A stretch of DNA of 64,000 nucleotides from Janthinobacterium lividum (GTDB taxonomy: Bacteria > Pseudomonadota > Gammaproteobacteria > Burkholderiales > Burkholderiaceae_D). Location: the NCBI RefSeq assembly GCF_034424625.1, contig NZ_CP139976.1, positions 5,456,001 through 5,520,000 of the forward strand, in the 5' to 3' direction. Of the stretch, positions 8,518 through 16,354 are shown piece after piece. The position numbers and the translations under genes were made by a program. Numbering within the stretch: the stretch's first letter is position 1; every line of letters starts with the position of its first letter. The notes under the pieces were generated by a model, which was given only the letters and a program-made list of their open reading frames with translations, ran no database searches and was not told the origin of the DNA.

Positions 8518-9393
8518 ATGCCAGCCCACCTGATCATCGAAGACGGCCAGCCCTCGTGGTGGGACAGCGCCGATATCTGGGTCGTGCCGGGCAATGATCC
8601 GAATGGCCCGCCCGGCGCGCCCATCGCCGGCACCAGCAATTACCTGTGGGGCCGCGTGCACAACACGGGCAACAGCGCCTCGAACGGCGTGCGCGTGGAC
8701 TTTTACTGGGCCGACCCTTCCGGCCAGATCGCCGTCGGCGCCGCCACGCAGATCGGCTCTGCCTTTGCCGACCTGCCGCCCGGCGCCACGCAGGAAGTGC
8801 TGTGCCTGGTACCCTGGGTCCCCGTCATCGTCAATGGCGGCCACGAATGCCTGCTGGCCGTCGCCCACGGCCCGGGCGACATCAATCCGCTGCCCGATCC
8901 CCTGCCCAACGGTTTTCCTTTCCAGCCCAAGCAGCACGAGCAGATCGCCCAGCGCAATGTCACCGTGGTGCTGGCAGCCAGGCGCGCGCAATTGCTGAGC
9001 ATCGCGGTGGCGGCCCTGCCCCGCGCAACGAAAAAAGTGGAATTGCAGATCGAACAGGGCGGCGAGCTGCCGGAGCGCCTGCTGGCCACCCTGGGGCTTG
9101 AGCGATGGCAGCCGGCCAGGGAAGCGCGCCTGGTCGCAGGCCTGGCACGCACGCCCCACTGCAATGGCGATGCGCCTGGCGAGCAAAAGCTGGCGCTGGA
9201 AGTGCCGCGCGGCCAGGCGCAGGCCGTATATCTGAGCGTGCGCGCCGAAGCCTTGCCGCCACGCCAGTATGCGCTGCTGCGCGTGCTGGAAAGCCAGGAA
9301 GGCGAGGTCATGGGCGGCATCACGTATATCGTCACCGACTTGGAGAAAGAGCAAGCTCAAGAGCAGCAAAGCCCCGAGGAGCAAGCATCATGA
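8518..9393 (+). CDS. CARDB-like protein of unknown function
   Basis: Protein of 291 residues without a recognisable signal peptide. Residues about 35-110 (RVHNTGNSASNGVRVDFYW, DLPPGATQEVLCLVPW) look like a CARDB-type immunoglobulin-like adhesion domain, where an N-x-G-N segment begins a beta-sandwich. The second half has another beta-rich region and a Glu/Gln-rich tail. The start at 8518 has AAGGAGAAC upstream; the frame is open for a long way before this but that part is antisense to the zinc-ribbon gene and not protein-like. The last codon overlaps the next start as ATGA, so the two products are made together. No catalytic motif. Probably a structural or binding partner of the next protein. 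Confidence 0.7.
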   Translation: MPAHLIIEDGQPSWWDSADIWVVPGNDPNGPPGAPIAGTSNYLWGRVHNTGNSASNGVRVDFYWADPSGQIAVGAATQIGSAFADLPPGATQEVLCLVPWVPVIVNGGHECLLAVAHGPGDINPLPDPLPNGFPFQPKQHEQIAQRNVTVVLAARRAQLLSIAVAALPRATKKVELQIEQGGELPERLLATLGLERWQPAREARLVAGLARTPHCNGDAPGEQKLALEVPRGQAQAVYLSVRAEALPPRQYALLRVLESQEGEVMGGITYIVTDLEKEQAQEQQSPEEQAS

Positions 9394-10904
9394 GCGATAC
9401 CCCCCTGCAGGTACTGACGCGGCCGTTCGCGATCGAGCCCGTCACCAATATCATGCTGCCCGATGGCATCTTCGACAATGCCATCTATGGCTTGCGCATC
9501 GCCGCCCACGTCACCAATATGTCCGGCAGCGCCCTGAACAATGTCACGGTGTACCTGGAAAGCGTGGGCGACCCCGGCATCGTGCCCGTGGCGCGCACTT
9601 TCTTCTTTGCCAGCATTCCCGCCGGCGCGGCCATGCTCGTCATGTGGGATGCAGACTTCCAGCATGCGGCGCCCGGCAAGCGCCTCGTCAGCTTCGTCGC
9701 CAAGGCGGACGGCTACGCGCCGCGCCGCTCGATCCAGCAAATCTTCGTCTCGCAAACGCGCTTCGACAGCGCCACCAATACGTACACGTGCACGGTCGAG
9801 GAAGGCACCCTGGAACTGTCCAAGCCGCAAGGCCACCTGCCTGGCAAGCGCTGGGGCAGCAGGGGCACGGATGGCAAAGGTGGGGAAAATGCGTGCCGCT
9901 GTCCGCCCGGCCTGGGGCCGATCGTACCGACCGGCATGACCCTCGTCTGGACGCCGAACCCCGCCTACGCGGGCACGCATGGCGAGCTGCCGTTTGCCGA
10001 CCCGTGGTGGAAGATACTCGCCATCATCATCGCCATCATCGCCGCGCTGGTGGCCATCATTTCAGCCGCACTCGGGTCCGGCAAGGCCAGCTTCAGCGTG
10101 GGCGGCACCTTCGAGGAAACCGATCCCAGCGTCGACTGCTGCTCGCTCGAAGGGGCCGGCTCGGGCCAGCCCGAATTCACGGTAGCGGGCGTCGCCTCGG
10201 CCATCGCCTCGGGCGCCATCGCCGTCGCCTGTTCCGATATCGCGGATCCGTTCTGGCGTGGCCAGGAAGCAACATCACCGGCCGCCGGCGAACTGACCCT
10301 GGCCGAGCGCGTGGTGGCGAAATGGGTGTTGCCCGAAGCGCCGAACGCGGGCTTGCCCTACACGGCCGATATCAACTGGGAGTACCAACGCTTCACGACA
10401 GGCGCCACCTACCAGCATGCCGTCACCGAAACGCAAGTCAACATCCATGTGGCGGGGCCCGTGGAAACGGATACGCCCGCCGTCGTGCAAGCTTACGAAC
10501 CGCTGTGGATACGCGCCAGCTTCAAGCGCGACAATGGCAATGTCTTCCGCGGCACGGAGCTGTATGCCTTCGTGCTGTTCCAGGCCCCCCAGGGCCTGTA
10601 TTTCGTGGAATCGCTGACTGACGACGGCCTGGGCTTCGACCCGGGCGCCAACGATGGTGTCTACGCAGGCAGCCTGGACTTGAAGCGGGCTTATCGCACC
10701 CTGCTGCAATACGACCAGAAGGTCTACGGCACCTGGCGCGTATTCGTCTTCGCCCAGGACGTCAACCTGACCAAGCCCGGCACGCCGCCGGAAATCGCGG
10801 CCCAGCACATCGGCGGCATGTTCATCGCCAGCGCCATCGAAATCACCTTCGACGACACCCTGCCCTGTCCGCTCAAGGCGCAGGCGAATATCGTCGTGGT
10901 GTGA
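9390..10904 (+). CDS. membrane protein with choice-of-anchor-like C-terminal domain
   Basis: Protein of 504 residues, translationally coupled to the preceding gene by an ATGA overlap. The N-terminal third (about 1-150) is beta-rich and similar in style to the upstream product (IAAHVTNMSGSALNNVTVYL). A Cys pair (CRCPPG) precedes one strongly hydrophobic helix (WWKILAIIIAIIAALVAII, near 205-225). The C-terminal part (about 360-490) contains a beta-sandwich of the type seen in choice-of-anchor domains (SLTDDGLGFDPGANDGVYAG). No signal peptide is obvious, so the export route and topology are uncertain. I do not recognise a family for the whole protein. Confidence 0.68.
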   Translation: MSDTPLQVLTRPFAIEPVTNIMLPDGIFDNAIYGLRIAAHVTNMSGSALNNVTVYLESVGDPGIVPVARTFFFASIPAGAAMLVMWDADFQHAAPGKRLVSFVAKADGYAPRRSIQQIFVSQTRFDSATNTYTCTVEEGTLELSKPQGHLPGKRWGSRGTDGKGGENACRCPPGLGPIVPTGMTLVWTPNPAYAGTHGELPFADPWWKILAIIIAIIAALVAIISAALGSGKASFSVGGTFEETDPSVDCCSLEGAGSGQPEFTVAGVASAIASGAIAVACSDIADPFWRGQEATSPAAGELTLAERVVAKWVLPEAPNAGLPYTADINWEYQRFTTGATYQHAVTETQVNIHVAGPVETDTPAVVQAYEPLWIRASFKRDNGNVFRGTELYAFVLFQAPQGLYFVESLTDDGLGFDPGANDGVYAGSLDLKRAYRTLLQYDQKVYGTWRVFVFAQDVNLTKPGTPPEIAAQHIGGMFIASAIEITFDDTLPCPLKAQANIVVV

Positions 10905-10940
10905 GGGGGGCGTGAGCGAGGTCAGGCGTAGGTCGCGCAG

Positions 10941-10975
10941 GTCGGATCAGCGGGGCAAAGCCGCGCTAATCCGAC
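10941..10975. repeat. REP-like palindrome
   Basis: Arms GTCGGATCAGC (10941-10951) and GCTAATCCGAC (10965-10975) form an imperfect hairpin just after the two-gene unit. GTCGGAT...ATCCGAC palindromes occur in many proteobacterial intergenic regions. Only one copy is in this window. Confidence 0.5.
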
Positions 10976-11004
10976 AACATCGTTGGCTCCCTTATGCGCA
11001 TCAG

Positions 11005-11114
11005 GAGCGGCTGAGAAAATGCTCAGGGTAGGCGCCGCCCCGAAGACAGTACTTCAGTACAGTGAGGTAAATGCAGGGCAGGCAACAACACCGAGGGTGT
11101 TATATCAGCCGCTC
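11005..11114. repeat. 110-bp palindromic intergenic element
   Basis: Bounded by perfect arms GAGCGGCTGA (11005-11014) and TCAGCCGCTC (11105-11114), with a small central palindrome GTACT-N2-AGTAC (11049-11060). The right arm abuts the stop codon of the minus-strand gene at 11115. Its architecture resembles the element at 58958-59075, although the sequences differ. It may act in RNA 3'-end stability or termination. Confidence 0.5.
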
Positions 11115-11561
11115 TTAAACTTTAACGCTTTCGGGCTTGGCGATCAGCGTGCGCGGAATGATATCCGTTGCCGGGCAAGACTCCATCGCATCCGAATACG
11201 CGAGCCAGCGCTGCAGGCTTTCCATGCGGCGGATGGTGATGCCCTTGCCATTGATATAGCCTATCTGCTCGAAATTGGCGGGGCTGGTGGTCAGTTTCGA
11301 TACGGTGGGCGCATTGTCGACCAGGCGGTCGTAGGCCTTGCGCGCCTTGTGCTCCCACTTGGCCAGCACGGGATCGTCAAAACGGTTGCTTTCAAAATAC
11401 ACGGTGATGGTGCGGTCGTGGTTGGCAAAGCCGACGATGGCCGCCCCCTTGCGTATGGTCAACAGGACATCTTCCTTCACGCCCGTGACGGGAACGAAGA
11501 CGGCGGCGCGCCCATCCGTATCCGGCCGTTCCATGGGAATATCTTGTCCGATTATGCTCAT
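11115..11561 (-). CDS. hypothetical protein
   Basis: Protein of about 148 residues with no signal peptide or membrane helix. It is mixed alpha/beta, with KEDVLLTIRKGAAIVGFANH and IGYINGKGITIRRMESLQRW as the most structured parts, and carries two late prolines in SCPATDIIPRTL. The start at 11561 (ATG) is preferred to a GTG one codon earlier; AAGAG lies about 9 bases upstream. The palindromic element begins directly after the stop. I do not recognise the family. The codon pattern is like its neighbours and it is the only sensible frame here. Confidence 0.6.
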   Translation of the reverse strand: MSIIGQDIPMERPDTDGRAAVFVPVTGVKEDVLLTIRKGAAIVGFANHDRTITVYFESNRFDDPVLAKWEHKARKAYDRLVDNAPTVSKLTTSPANFEQIGYINGKGITIRRMESLQRWLAYSDAMESCPATDIIPRTLIAKPESVKV

Positions 11562-11814
11562 CACATCACACTCTTAGTCATCGCCTGCTGGCTTGTTGTC
11601 CCTGCATCACTGAAAGCATGCCATGCGCATGCGCGCGTTTGCCGCTGCGCCGGGCCGATTCCAGGCTGTTTGTCAAATAATACATTGCCGTAAAGCACTA
11701 CACAAGATAATCAGGGACGCGGCAGCCGCTTGTCCTCCGCCGGATGGGGAATGGTGTGCCCAGCGGCAATCGCCTTATAATGCTGCGATTACTTCACGTC
11801 CCCACCTCCGCACC

Positions 11815-12885
11815 ATGACGCTTCCCGAGAATGACACCAGCCGGCTCGACGCCATCAGCGCCGCCGCCACCGAAGTGGCCGCGCAAAACGTGGCCGACCT
11901 GCTGGCCATGGCCATCTGCCACCGCCCGGACGAACCGTCCCTGATCGTCTGCGACAAGCGCAGCTGGCTCAATGTCGTGTTGACGGAAGCGTATCGCCAG
12001 GCATTGCCCGACGCGACCTTCATCGATTTCGACGAGGTCACGCCCGATGCCGTGCTGGCTGCCTTTGCCGAGTTGCCCGCCGGCAGCCTCGTCGTGCTGA
12101 TCCAGTCGACCAGCTTCCGCCTGGAAGCATTCCGCATCCGCATCGAGTTGTTCAAGCGGGGCCTGAAGGTCATCGAGCACGTGCACCTGTCGCGCATGCC
12201 CGGCGTGCAGGGGCTGCATTACATCGCTTCGCTAGCGTACGATCCCGATTACTACCGGGGCGTGGGCCATGCACTGAAAGCGCGCATCGACGGCGCCCGC
12301 CACGGCATGGTCGACAGCGGCGGCGAGCAGCTGGTCTTTGCTTCGCCGTTCGAATCGGCCAAGCTGAATATTGGCGACTATAGCGGCATGAACAATATCG
12401 GCGGCCAGTTCCCGCTGGGCGAAGTGTTTACGGAAGCGCAGGACCTGGAAGCCGTGAACGGCCGGGTGCGCATCTTCGTCTTTGGCGATACGCATTTCAT
12501 GGTCAACCGCCCCGACACGCCGATCACCCTGATCATCGAAAAGGGCAGAGTGACGGGCACGGAGCACGCCACGCCGGAATTTACCGCCATGCTGGAGATC
12601 ATCCGCGCGCACGAAGGTGAAGTATGGGTGCGCGAACTGGGCTTCGGCATGAACCGCGCCTTTTCGCGCGAACAGCTGGTCAACGACATCGGCACGTATG
12701 AACGCATGTGCGGCATCCACCTGTCGCTGGGCGCCAAGCACGGCGTCTACGCCAAGCCGCAATTCAAGCGCAAGGATGCGCGCTACCACGTCGACATCTT
12801 CGCCGTCACCGAAGCCGTCTACCTCGACGACGAAAGAGTGTACGCGGATGGCGCGTGGACGGTGGCCCCCCTCGCACTCAACTGA
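11815..12885 (+). CDS. aminopeptidase-like protein (M29/AmpS-like fold)
   Basis: Protein of 356 residues, probably cytoplasmic. Several segments resemble M29-type (thermophilic) aminopeptidases: FPLGEVFTEAQ, ELGFGMN and GIHLSLGAKHG line up with the C-terminal domain of that family, where Glu, His and Tyr residues bind two metals. The N-terminal half (LIVCDKRSWLNVVLTEAY) looks like a nucleotide-binding-style alpha/beta domain, also as in M29. Whether all metal ligands are kept is uncertain, so it may have lost peptidase activity. The ATG at 11815 is chosen because upstream codons are not protein-like. A TATAAT at 11776-11781 may be its -10 box. It converges with the LysR gene, 14 bases away. 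Confidence 0.6.
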   Translation: MTLPENDTSRLDAISAAATEVAAQNVADLLAMAICHRPDEPSLIVCDKRSWLNVVLTEAYRQALPDATFIDFDEVTPDAVLAAFAELPAGSLVVLIQSTSFRLEAFRIRIELFKRGLKVIEHVHLSRMPGVQGLHYIASLAYDPDYYRGVGHALKARIDGARHGMVDSGGEQLVFASPFESAKLNIGDYSGMNNIGGQFPLGEVFTEAQDLEAVNGRVRIFVFGDTHFMVNRPDTPITLIIEKGRVTGTEHATPEFTAMLEIIRAHEGEVWVRELGFGMNRAFSREQLVNDIGTYERMCGIHLSLGAKHGVYAKPQFKRKDARYHVDIFAVTEAVYLDDERVYADGAWTVAPLALN

Positions 12886-12899
12886 GCCTCAATTGACCC

Positions 12900-13859
12900 T
12901 CAGCTGAAAAAACCTGCCGCTGCCAGCTCGCGGTCCCACGGCGGCACGGGCTGGTATTCGGCCACCAGGAAATCGATCAGCGCGCGCACCTTGGGCGACG
13001 GCTGGCGGCTGGCCGGATACAGGGCGCTCAGGTGATTCAGGGGCAGCTCCCAGCCAGACAGCACGGGCAGCAGACTGCCATCGAGCAGATTGCGCCAGGC
13101 GAGAAACGTGGTGCTGTAGACGATGCCGAGTCCCCGCTGCGCCGCCTGGTGCAGCACCAGGCCGTTATTCGCCGTGAAGCCGGCCTGCACGCGCACGCTC
13201 ACCTCTTCTTGCTTGCCGCCTTCCCCACGCTGGAAATGCCAGTTCGTGCCATCCGTCAGGTGGCTGAAATGCAGGCACTGGTGCTGCAACAGCTCTTGCG
13301 GCGTCTGCGGCACGCCCCATTGCGCCAGATAGGCTGGGCTGGCGCACAGCACGGCGCGGCACGGCGCGAGCGGGCGCATGGCCAGCGCGCTGCTGTCCGG
13401 GATGCCGCCCACGCGGATGGTCAAATCAAAACCGTGGCGTATCGGGTCGAGCAGCGCATCGTCGACAAACAACTCGGCCTGCACCTGCGGGTGCAGCAAA
13501 CTGAAACGGGCGACGGCATCGGCCAGCCACGCGCTGCCGAAACTCGATGGCGCCTGGATGCGCAGCGGCCCGGCCAGCTCCGCCCCCGCTCCCGCCTGCG
13601 CCACGTGCGCCACCATGCGCACCGCCTCCTGCGCCTGGCTGACGGTGGCCATGCACGGCGCCAGATAGGCGCGGCCCGCATCCGTCAAACTCACTTCGCG
13701 CGTGGAGCGGTGCAGCAGCCGCGCATGCAAGCGCTCTTCCAGCTGCATGATGGTCTTGCTGACCATGGCCCGCGTCAGACCCAGGCGCTGCCCGGCCAGC
13801 GTGAAGCTGCGCTGACGCGCCACTTCGACAAAAATTTCCATCGCTTTTAATTGATCCAT
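12900..13859 (-). CDS. LysR-family transcriptional regulator
   Basis: LysR-type regulator of about 319 residues. The N-terminal winged helix-turn-helix is clear (MEIFVEVARQRSFTLAGQRL, then AMVSKTIMQLEERLHARLLH), followed by a periplasmic-binding-protein-like effector domain. The start at 13859 (MDQLKAM) is usual for this subfamily; an ATG five codons earlier has no better ribosome site. It is divergent from the PhyH dioxygenase at 13969, with a 109-base gap holding both promoters, so it probably controls that gene pair and itself. The effector is unknown. The subgroup with STREVSLTDAGRAYL often governs small-molecule redox or detoxification genes. Confidence 0.92.
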   Translation of the reverse strand: MDQLKAMEIFVEVARQRSFTLAGQRLGLTRAMVSKTIMQLEERLHARLLHRSTREVSLTDAGRAYLAPCMATVSQAQEAVRMVAHVAQAGAGAELAGPLRIQAPSSFGSAWLADAVARFSLLHPQVQAELFVDDALLDPIRHGFDLTIRVGGIPDSSALAMRPLAPCRAVLCASPAYLAQWGVPQTPQELLQHQCLHFSHLTDGTNWHFQRGEGGKQEEVSVRVQAGFTANNGLVLHQAAQRGLGIVYSTTFLAWRNLLDGSLLPVLSGWELPLNHLSALYPASRQPSPKVRALIDFLVAEYQPVPPWDRELAAAGFFS

Positions 13860-13968
13860 GTCAAAGATTGTCATCGTTTTGGCGACAATCTGTCAACCGC
13901 TGGGCGATTGTTTGCCGCCCTCGCCCATCCTACAATGGCGCTTTCCATTGACCTCCGGAGCCGCCGCC

Positions 13969-14808
13969 ATGCTGACAATCCTGCAACAAGAACAATACCA
14001 ACGCGACGGCTACATCATCCTGCCCGATTTCAAGGGTGCGGACGAAATCGCCGCCCTGCGCGCGCGCGCCGAGCAGATTGTCAACGAATTCGATCCCAGC
14101 GTCAGCCAGTCGATCTTCACCACGCGCGACCAGGCCAAGAACACCAACGATTATTTCCTCGCTTCCGACAACACCATCCGCTGCTTCTTCGAGGAAGAGG
14201 CGTTTGGTCCGGACGGCCAGCTGAAGCAGGCCAAGTCCCTGTCGATCAACAAGATCGGCCACGCCATGCACGACCTGGATCCCGTCTTCCGCAGCTTTTC
14301 TGCCGATCCAAAACTGGCCGCAGTGGCACGCGACCTGGGCCTGGCGGACGCGCAGGTTTGGCAATCGATGTACATTTTCAAGCAGCCCGGCATCGGCGGC
14401 GAAGTGCGCTGGCACCAGGACGCCACGTATTTCGAAACCACGCCAGTCAGCGTGACCACCTTCTGGTTCGCGCTGGAAGACGCCACCTTGGACAATGGCT
14501 GCCTGTGGGCGGAACCGGGCGGCCACCGCGGCCCCCTGCGCGAACGCTTCATCCGCAACGGCGACCAGGTGCGCGTGGAAAAACTCGATAGCATGCCCTG
14601 GCCCGACGACAGCACGGCCGTGCCACTCGAAGTGAAGGCCGGCGCCCTCGTCTGCTTCCACGGCTTGCTGCCCCACTACAGCGCACCAAACCGCTCGCCC
14701 GTCTCGCGCCACGCCTACACCTTGCACGCCACGGACGGCCAGACGGAATACGCGGCCCACAACTGGATACAGCGCGACGATACCTTCCCCGTGCGGGGCT
14801 TCGTCTGA
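13969..14808 (+). CDS. phytanoyl-CoA dioxygenase (PhyH) family protein
   Basis: Fe(II)/2-oxoglutarate-dependent oxygenase of 279 residues. The HxD metal pair is in RWHQDATYFE (His149, Asp151), the distal His is His236 in LLPHYSAPNRS, and the 2-oxoglutarate-binding Arg is in SPVSRHAYTLH. CCGGAG stands 8 bases before the ATG. It overlaps the next gene by one base (TGATG), so the two are translated together. PhyH proteins hydroxylate lipids, amino acids, ectoine and secondary metabolites; the substrate here is not evident. Pairing with a sugar-isomerase-like gene and control by a divergent LysR regulator suggest a small catabolic or tailoring unit. Confidence 0.87.
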   Translation: MLTILQQEQYQRDGYIILPDFKGADEIAALRARAEQIVNEFDPSVSQSIFTTRDQAKNTNDYFLASDNTIRCFFEEEAFGPDGQLKQAKSLSINKIGHAMHDLDPVFRSFSADPKLAAVARDLGLADAQVWQSMYIFKQPGIGGEVRWHQDATYFETTPVSVTTFWFALEDATLDNGCLWAEPGGHRGPLRERFIRNGDQVRVEKLDSMPWPDDSTAVPLEVKAGALVCFHGLLPHYSAPNRSPVSRHAYTLHATDGQTEYAAHNWIQRDDTFPVRGFV

Positions 14809-15626
14809 TGCGCATCGACGTCTTTGCCGCCCACTGGGGCAATAACGAGCTGGCGCCCGACGTCTTCATCGACAAGGTAGCGGCGGCCGGCTTCGACGGC
14901 ATCGAAATGTCGCTGCCGCTGGATGCGGCACTGCGCGAGGAGTGGACGGACCGCATCGCCAAGGCGGGACTGCAGCTGATCGCCGCACAGTGGGAAACCG
15001 TGTTCCACAGCGACTTCGAGCAGCACCGCGCCGCCCTGGCGGAACTGCTGGAAAACGCCTGCCTGGCGCGCCCCGTGCTGGTCAACACCCACACGGGCAA
15101 GGATTACTACAGCCAGGCGCAGAACGCGCAGCTGATCGACCTGGCCGCCGCCATCTCGAAAAAACACGGCGTGCCCATCGTGCATGAAATCCACCGCAGC
15201 CGCTTTTCCGGCCACCCGATGCTGCTGCTGCCCTACCTGGCGCAGTATCCCGAGCTGCCATTGACGGCCGACCTGTCGCACTGGTGCTGCGCCTGCGAAT
15301 CCCTGCTGGAAGACCAGCCGCAGACGCTGGCGCAAGTACTGCCGCTGGTGCGCCACGTGCATGCCCGCGTGGGCCATGCGCAGGGTCCGCAGGTAGCCGA
15401 CTTCCGCGCGCCGGAAGCGAAACCGGCGCTCGACGCCCACCTGGCCTGGTGGGACGCCATCGTCGCCCTGCGCCGCGCCGCAGGCGCCGAGCGCATGACG
15501 TTCACGCCGGAATTCGGCCCCGCGCCATACACGCAAACCCTGCCCTGGACGCAGCAGCCCGTGAGCGATGCCTGGGAACAGAACGTCGCCATGCTGCATC
15601 TGCTGCGCGCGCGTTACGCGCAGTAG
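14808..15626 (+). CDS. sugar phosphate isomerase/epimerase-like TIM-barrel protein
   Basis: Protein of 272 residues of the xylose-isomerase-like AP endonuclease 2 superfamily. Metal ligands fit the pattern: Glu in IVHEIHRSRFSGH, Asp in TADLSHWC, His in HVHARVGHAQGPQ and Glu in TFTPEFGPAPY. The family isomerises or epimerises sugars, or lyses related keto acids, using a divalent metal. Its start overlaps the PhyH stop by one base. A possible route is oxidation of a substrate by the PhyH enzyme followed by isomerisation here, which is an inference from the pairing. Confidence 0.82.
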   Translation: MRIDVFAAHWGNNELAPDVFIDKVAAAGFDGIEMSLPLDAALREEWTDRIAKAGLQLIAAQWETVFHSDFEQHRAALAELLENACLARPVLVNTHTGKDYYSQAQNAQLIDLAAAISKKHGVPIVHEIHRSRFSGHPMLLLPYLAQYPELPLTADLSHWCCACESLLEDQPQTLAQVLPLVRHVHARVGHAQGPQVADFRAPEAKPALDAHLAWWDAIVALRRAAGAERMTFTPEFGPAPYTQTLPWTQQPVSDAWEQNVAMLHLLRARYAQ

Positions 15627-15646
15627 TTCGTCACAGGCACTCTCCA

Positions 15647-15672
15647 TGCACCGGGCCAGCCGGTCCGGTGCA
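15647..15672 (+). terminator. hairpin after the PhyH/isomerase pair
   Basis: Stem TGCACCGG (15647-15654) / CCGGTGCA (15665-15672) lies 20 bases after the isomerase stop. No T-tract follows, so efficient termination is uncertain. Confidence 0.4.
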
Positions 15673-15692
15673 CGCGTGCATACCAGCCATGC

Positions 15693-15721
15693 TTGTCATT
15701 AAGTAGCGCGCTATATATACT
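15693..15721 (+). promoter_or_regulatory. near-consensus sigma70 promoter of ohrR, apparently leaderless
   Basis: TTGTCA (15693-15698), a 17-base spacer and TATACT (15716-15721) form a near-perfect promoter. Transcription would start about 7 bases later, at the A of the ohrR ATG (15728), giving a leaderless mRNA. No ribosome-binding site precedes the ATG, which agrees. The spacer contains the perfect palindrome TAGCGCGCTA (15704-15713), well placed for autorepression by OhrR. Confidence 0.65.
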
Positions 15722-15727
15722 GTGCCC

Positions 15728-16189
15728 ATGGATACCACCACCTCCCCCAACCCCTTGCACCAGGTGCCGCGCCTGGACAGCCAGCTGTGCTTTGCGCTGT
15801 ACTCGACCTCGCTTGCCATGAACAAGCTGTACCGCAAGCTCCTGCGCAAGCTGGGCCTTACCTATTCGCAATACCTGGTGATGATGGTGTTGTGGGAACG
15901 CGACGGCCTGACGGTGTCGGAAGTGGGCGAGCGCCTGTTCCTCGACTCGGCCACCCTGACCCCCCTGCTCAAGCGCATGGAGCAGTCGGGCCTGTTGACG
16001 CGCACGCGTGCCGCCAGCGACGAGCGGCAAGTCATCATTTCCCTCACGCAGCAAGGCGACCAGCTGCGCCATGAAGCAGCCTTGCTGCCCGAAGCCATCC
16101 TGACGGCCAGCCACTGTAGCGTGGAGCAAGTTGTGGACATGAAACAACAGCTGAACCAGTTGCGCGACAGCCTGATGAAAAGTGAGTAA
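15728..16189 (+). CDS. ohrR: organic hydroperoxide resistance regulator OhrR (MarR family)
   Basis: MarR-type repressor of 153 residues. The segment [16 protein letters not shown] followed by [16 protein letters not shown] is diagnostic of OhrR; the reactive Cys is residue 21. A second Cys at 130 (TASHCSVEQ) matches the two-cysteine class (Xanthomonas type), in which peroxide oxidation gives an intersubunit disulfide that releases DNA. The winged helix ([30 protein letters not shown]) is complete. The ATG at 15728 is preferred over a GTG at 15722 because the promoter predicts a transcript starting right there. Its usual partner, the thiol peroxidase ohr, is not in this window, so the target lies elsewhere or is replaced. 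Confidence 0.92.
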   Translation: MDTTTSPNPLHQVPRLDSQLCFALYSTSLAMNKLYRKLLRKLGLTYSQYLVMMVLWERDGLTVSEVGERLFLDSATLTPLLKRMEQSGLLTRTRAASDERQVIISLTQQGDQLRHEAALLPEAILTASHCSVEQVVDMKQQLNQLRDSLMKSE

Positions 16190-16354
16190 AAACGCCGCTT
16201 TTCCGAGCAAAATCAGGTAAAGCATTGCCCTGACGGCGCAAGGCAAAAGCTGGCGCAAAATCCGCCTTTCTTTATTACAAATCGATACATGGATGGCCTC
16301 ACCCTGCGTATAGAATAGTTGCCACTATTTCCTTACAACAACATCAGGGTGAAT

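Noticed and set aside
9105..9389. Upstream extension of the second gene of the 8518-10904 pair
   Set aside because: It would lie inside the CARDB-like gene in another frame; the ATGA overlap start at 9390 is better.
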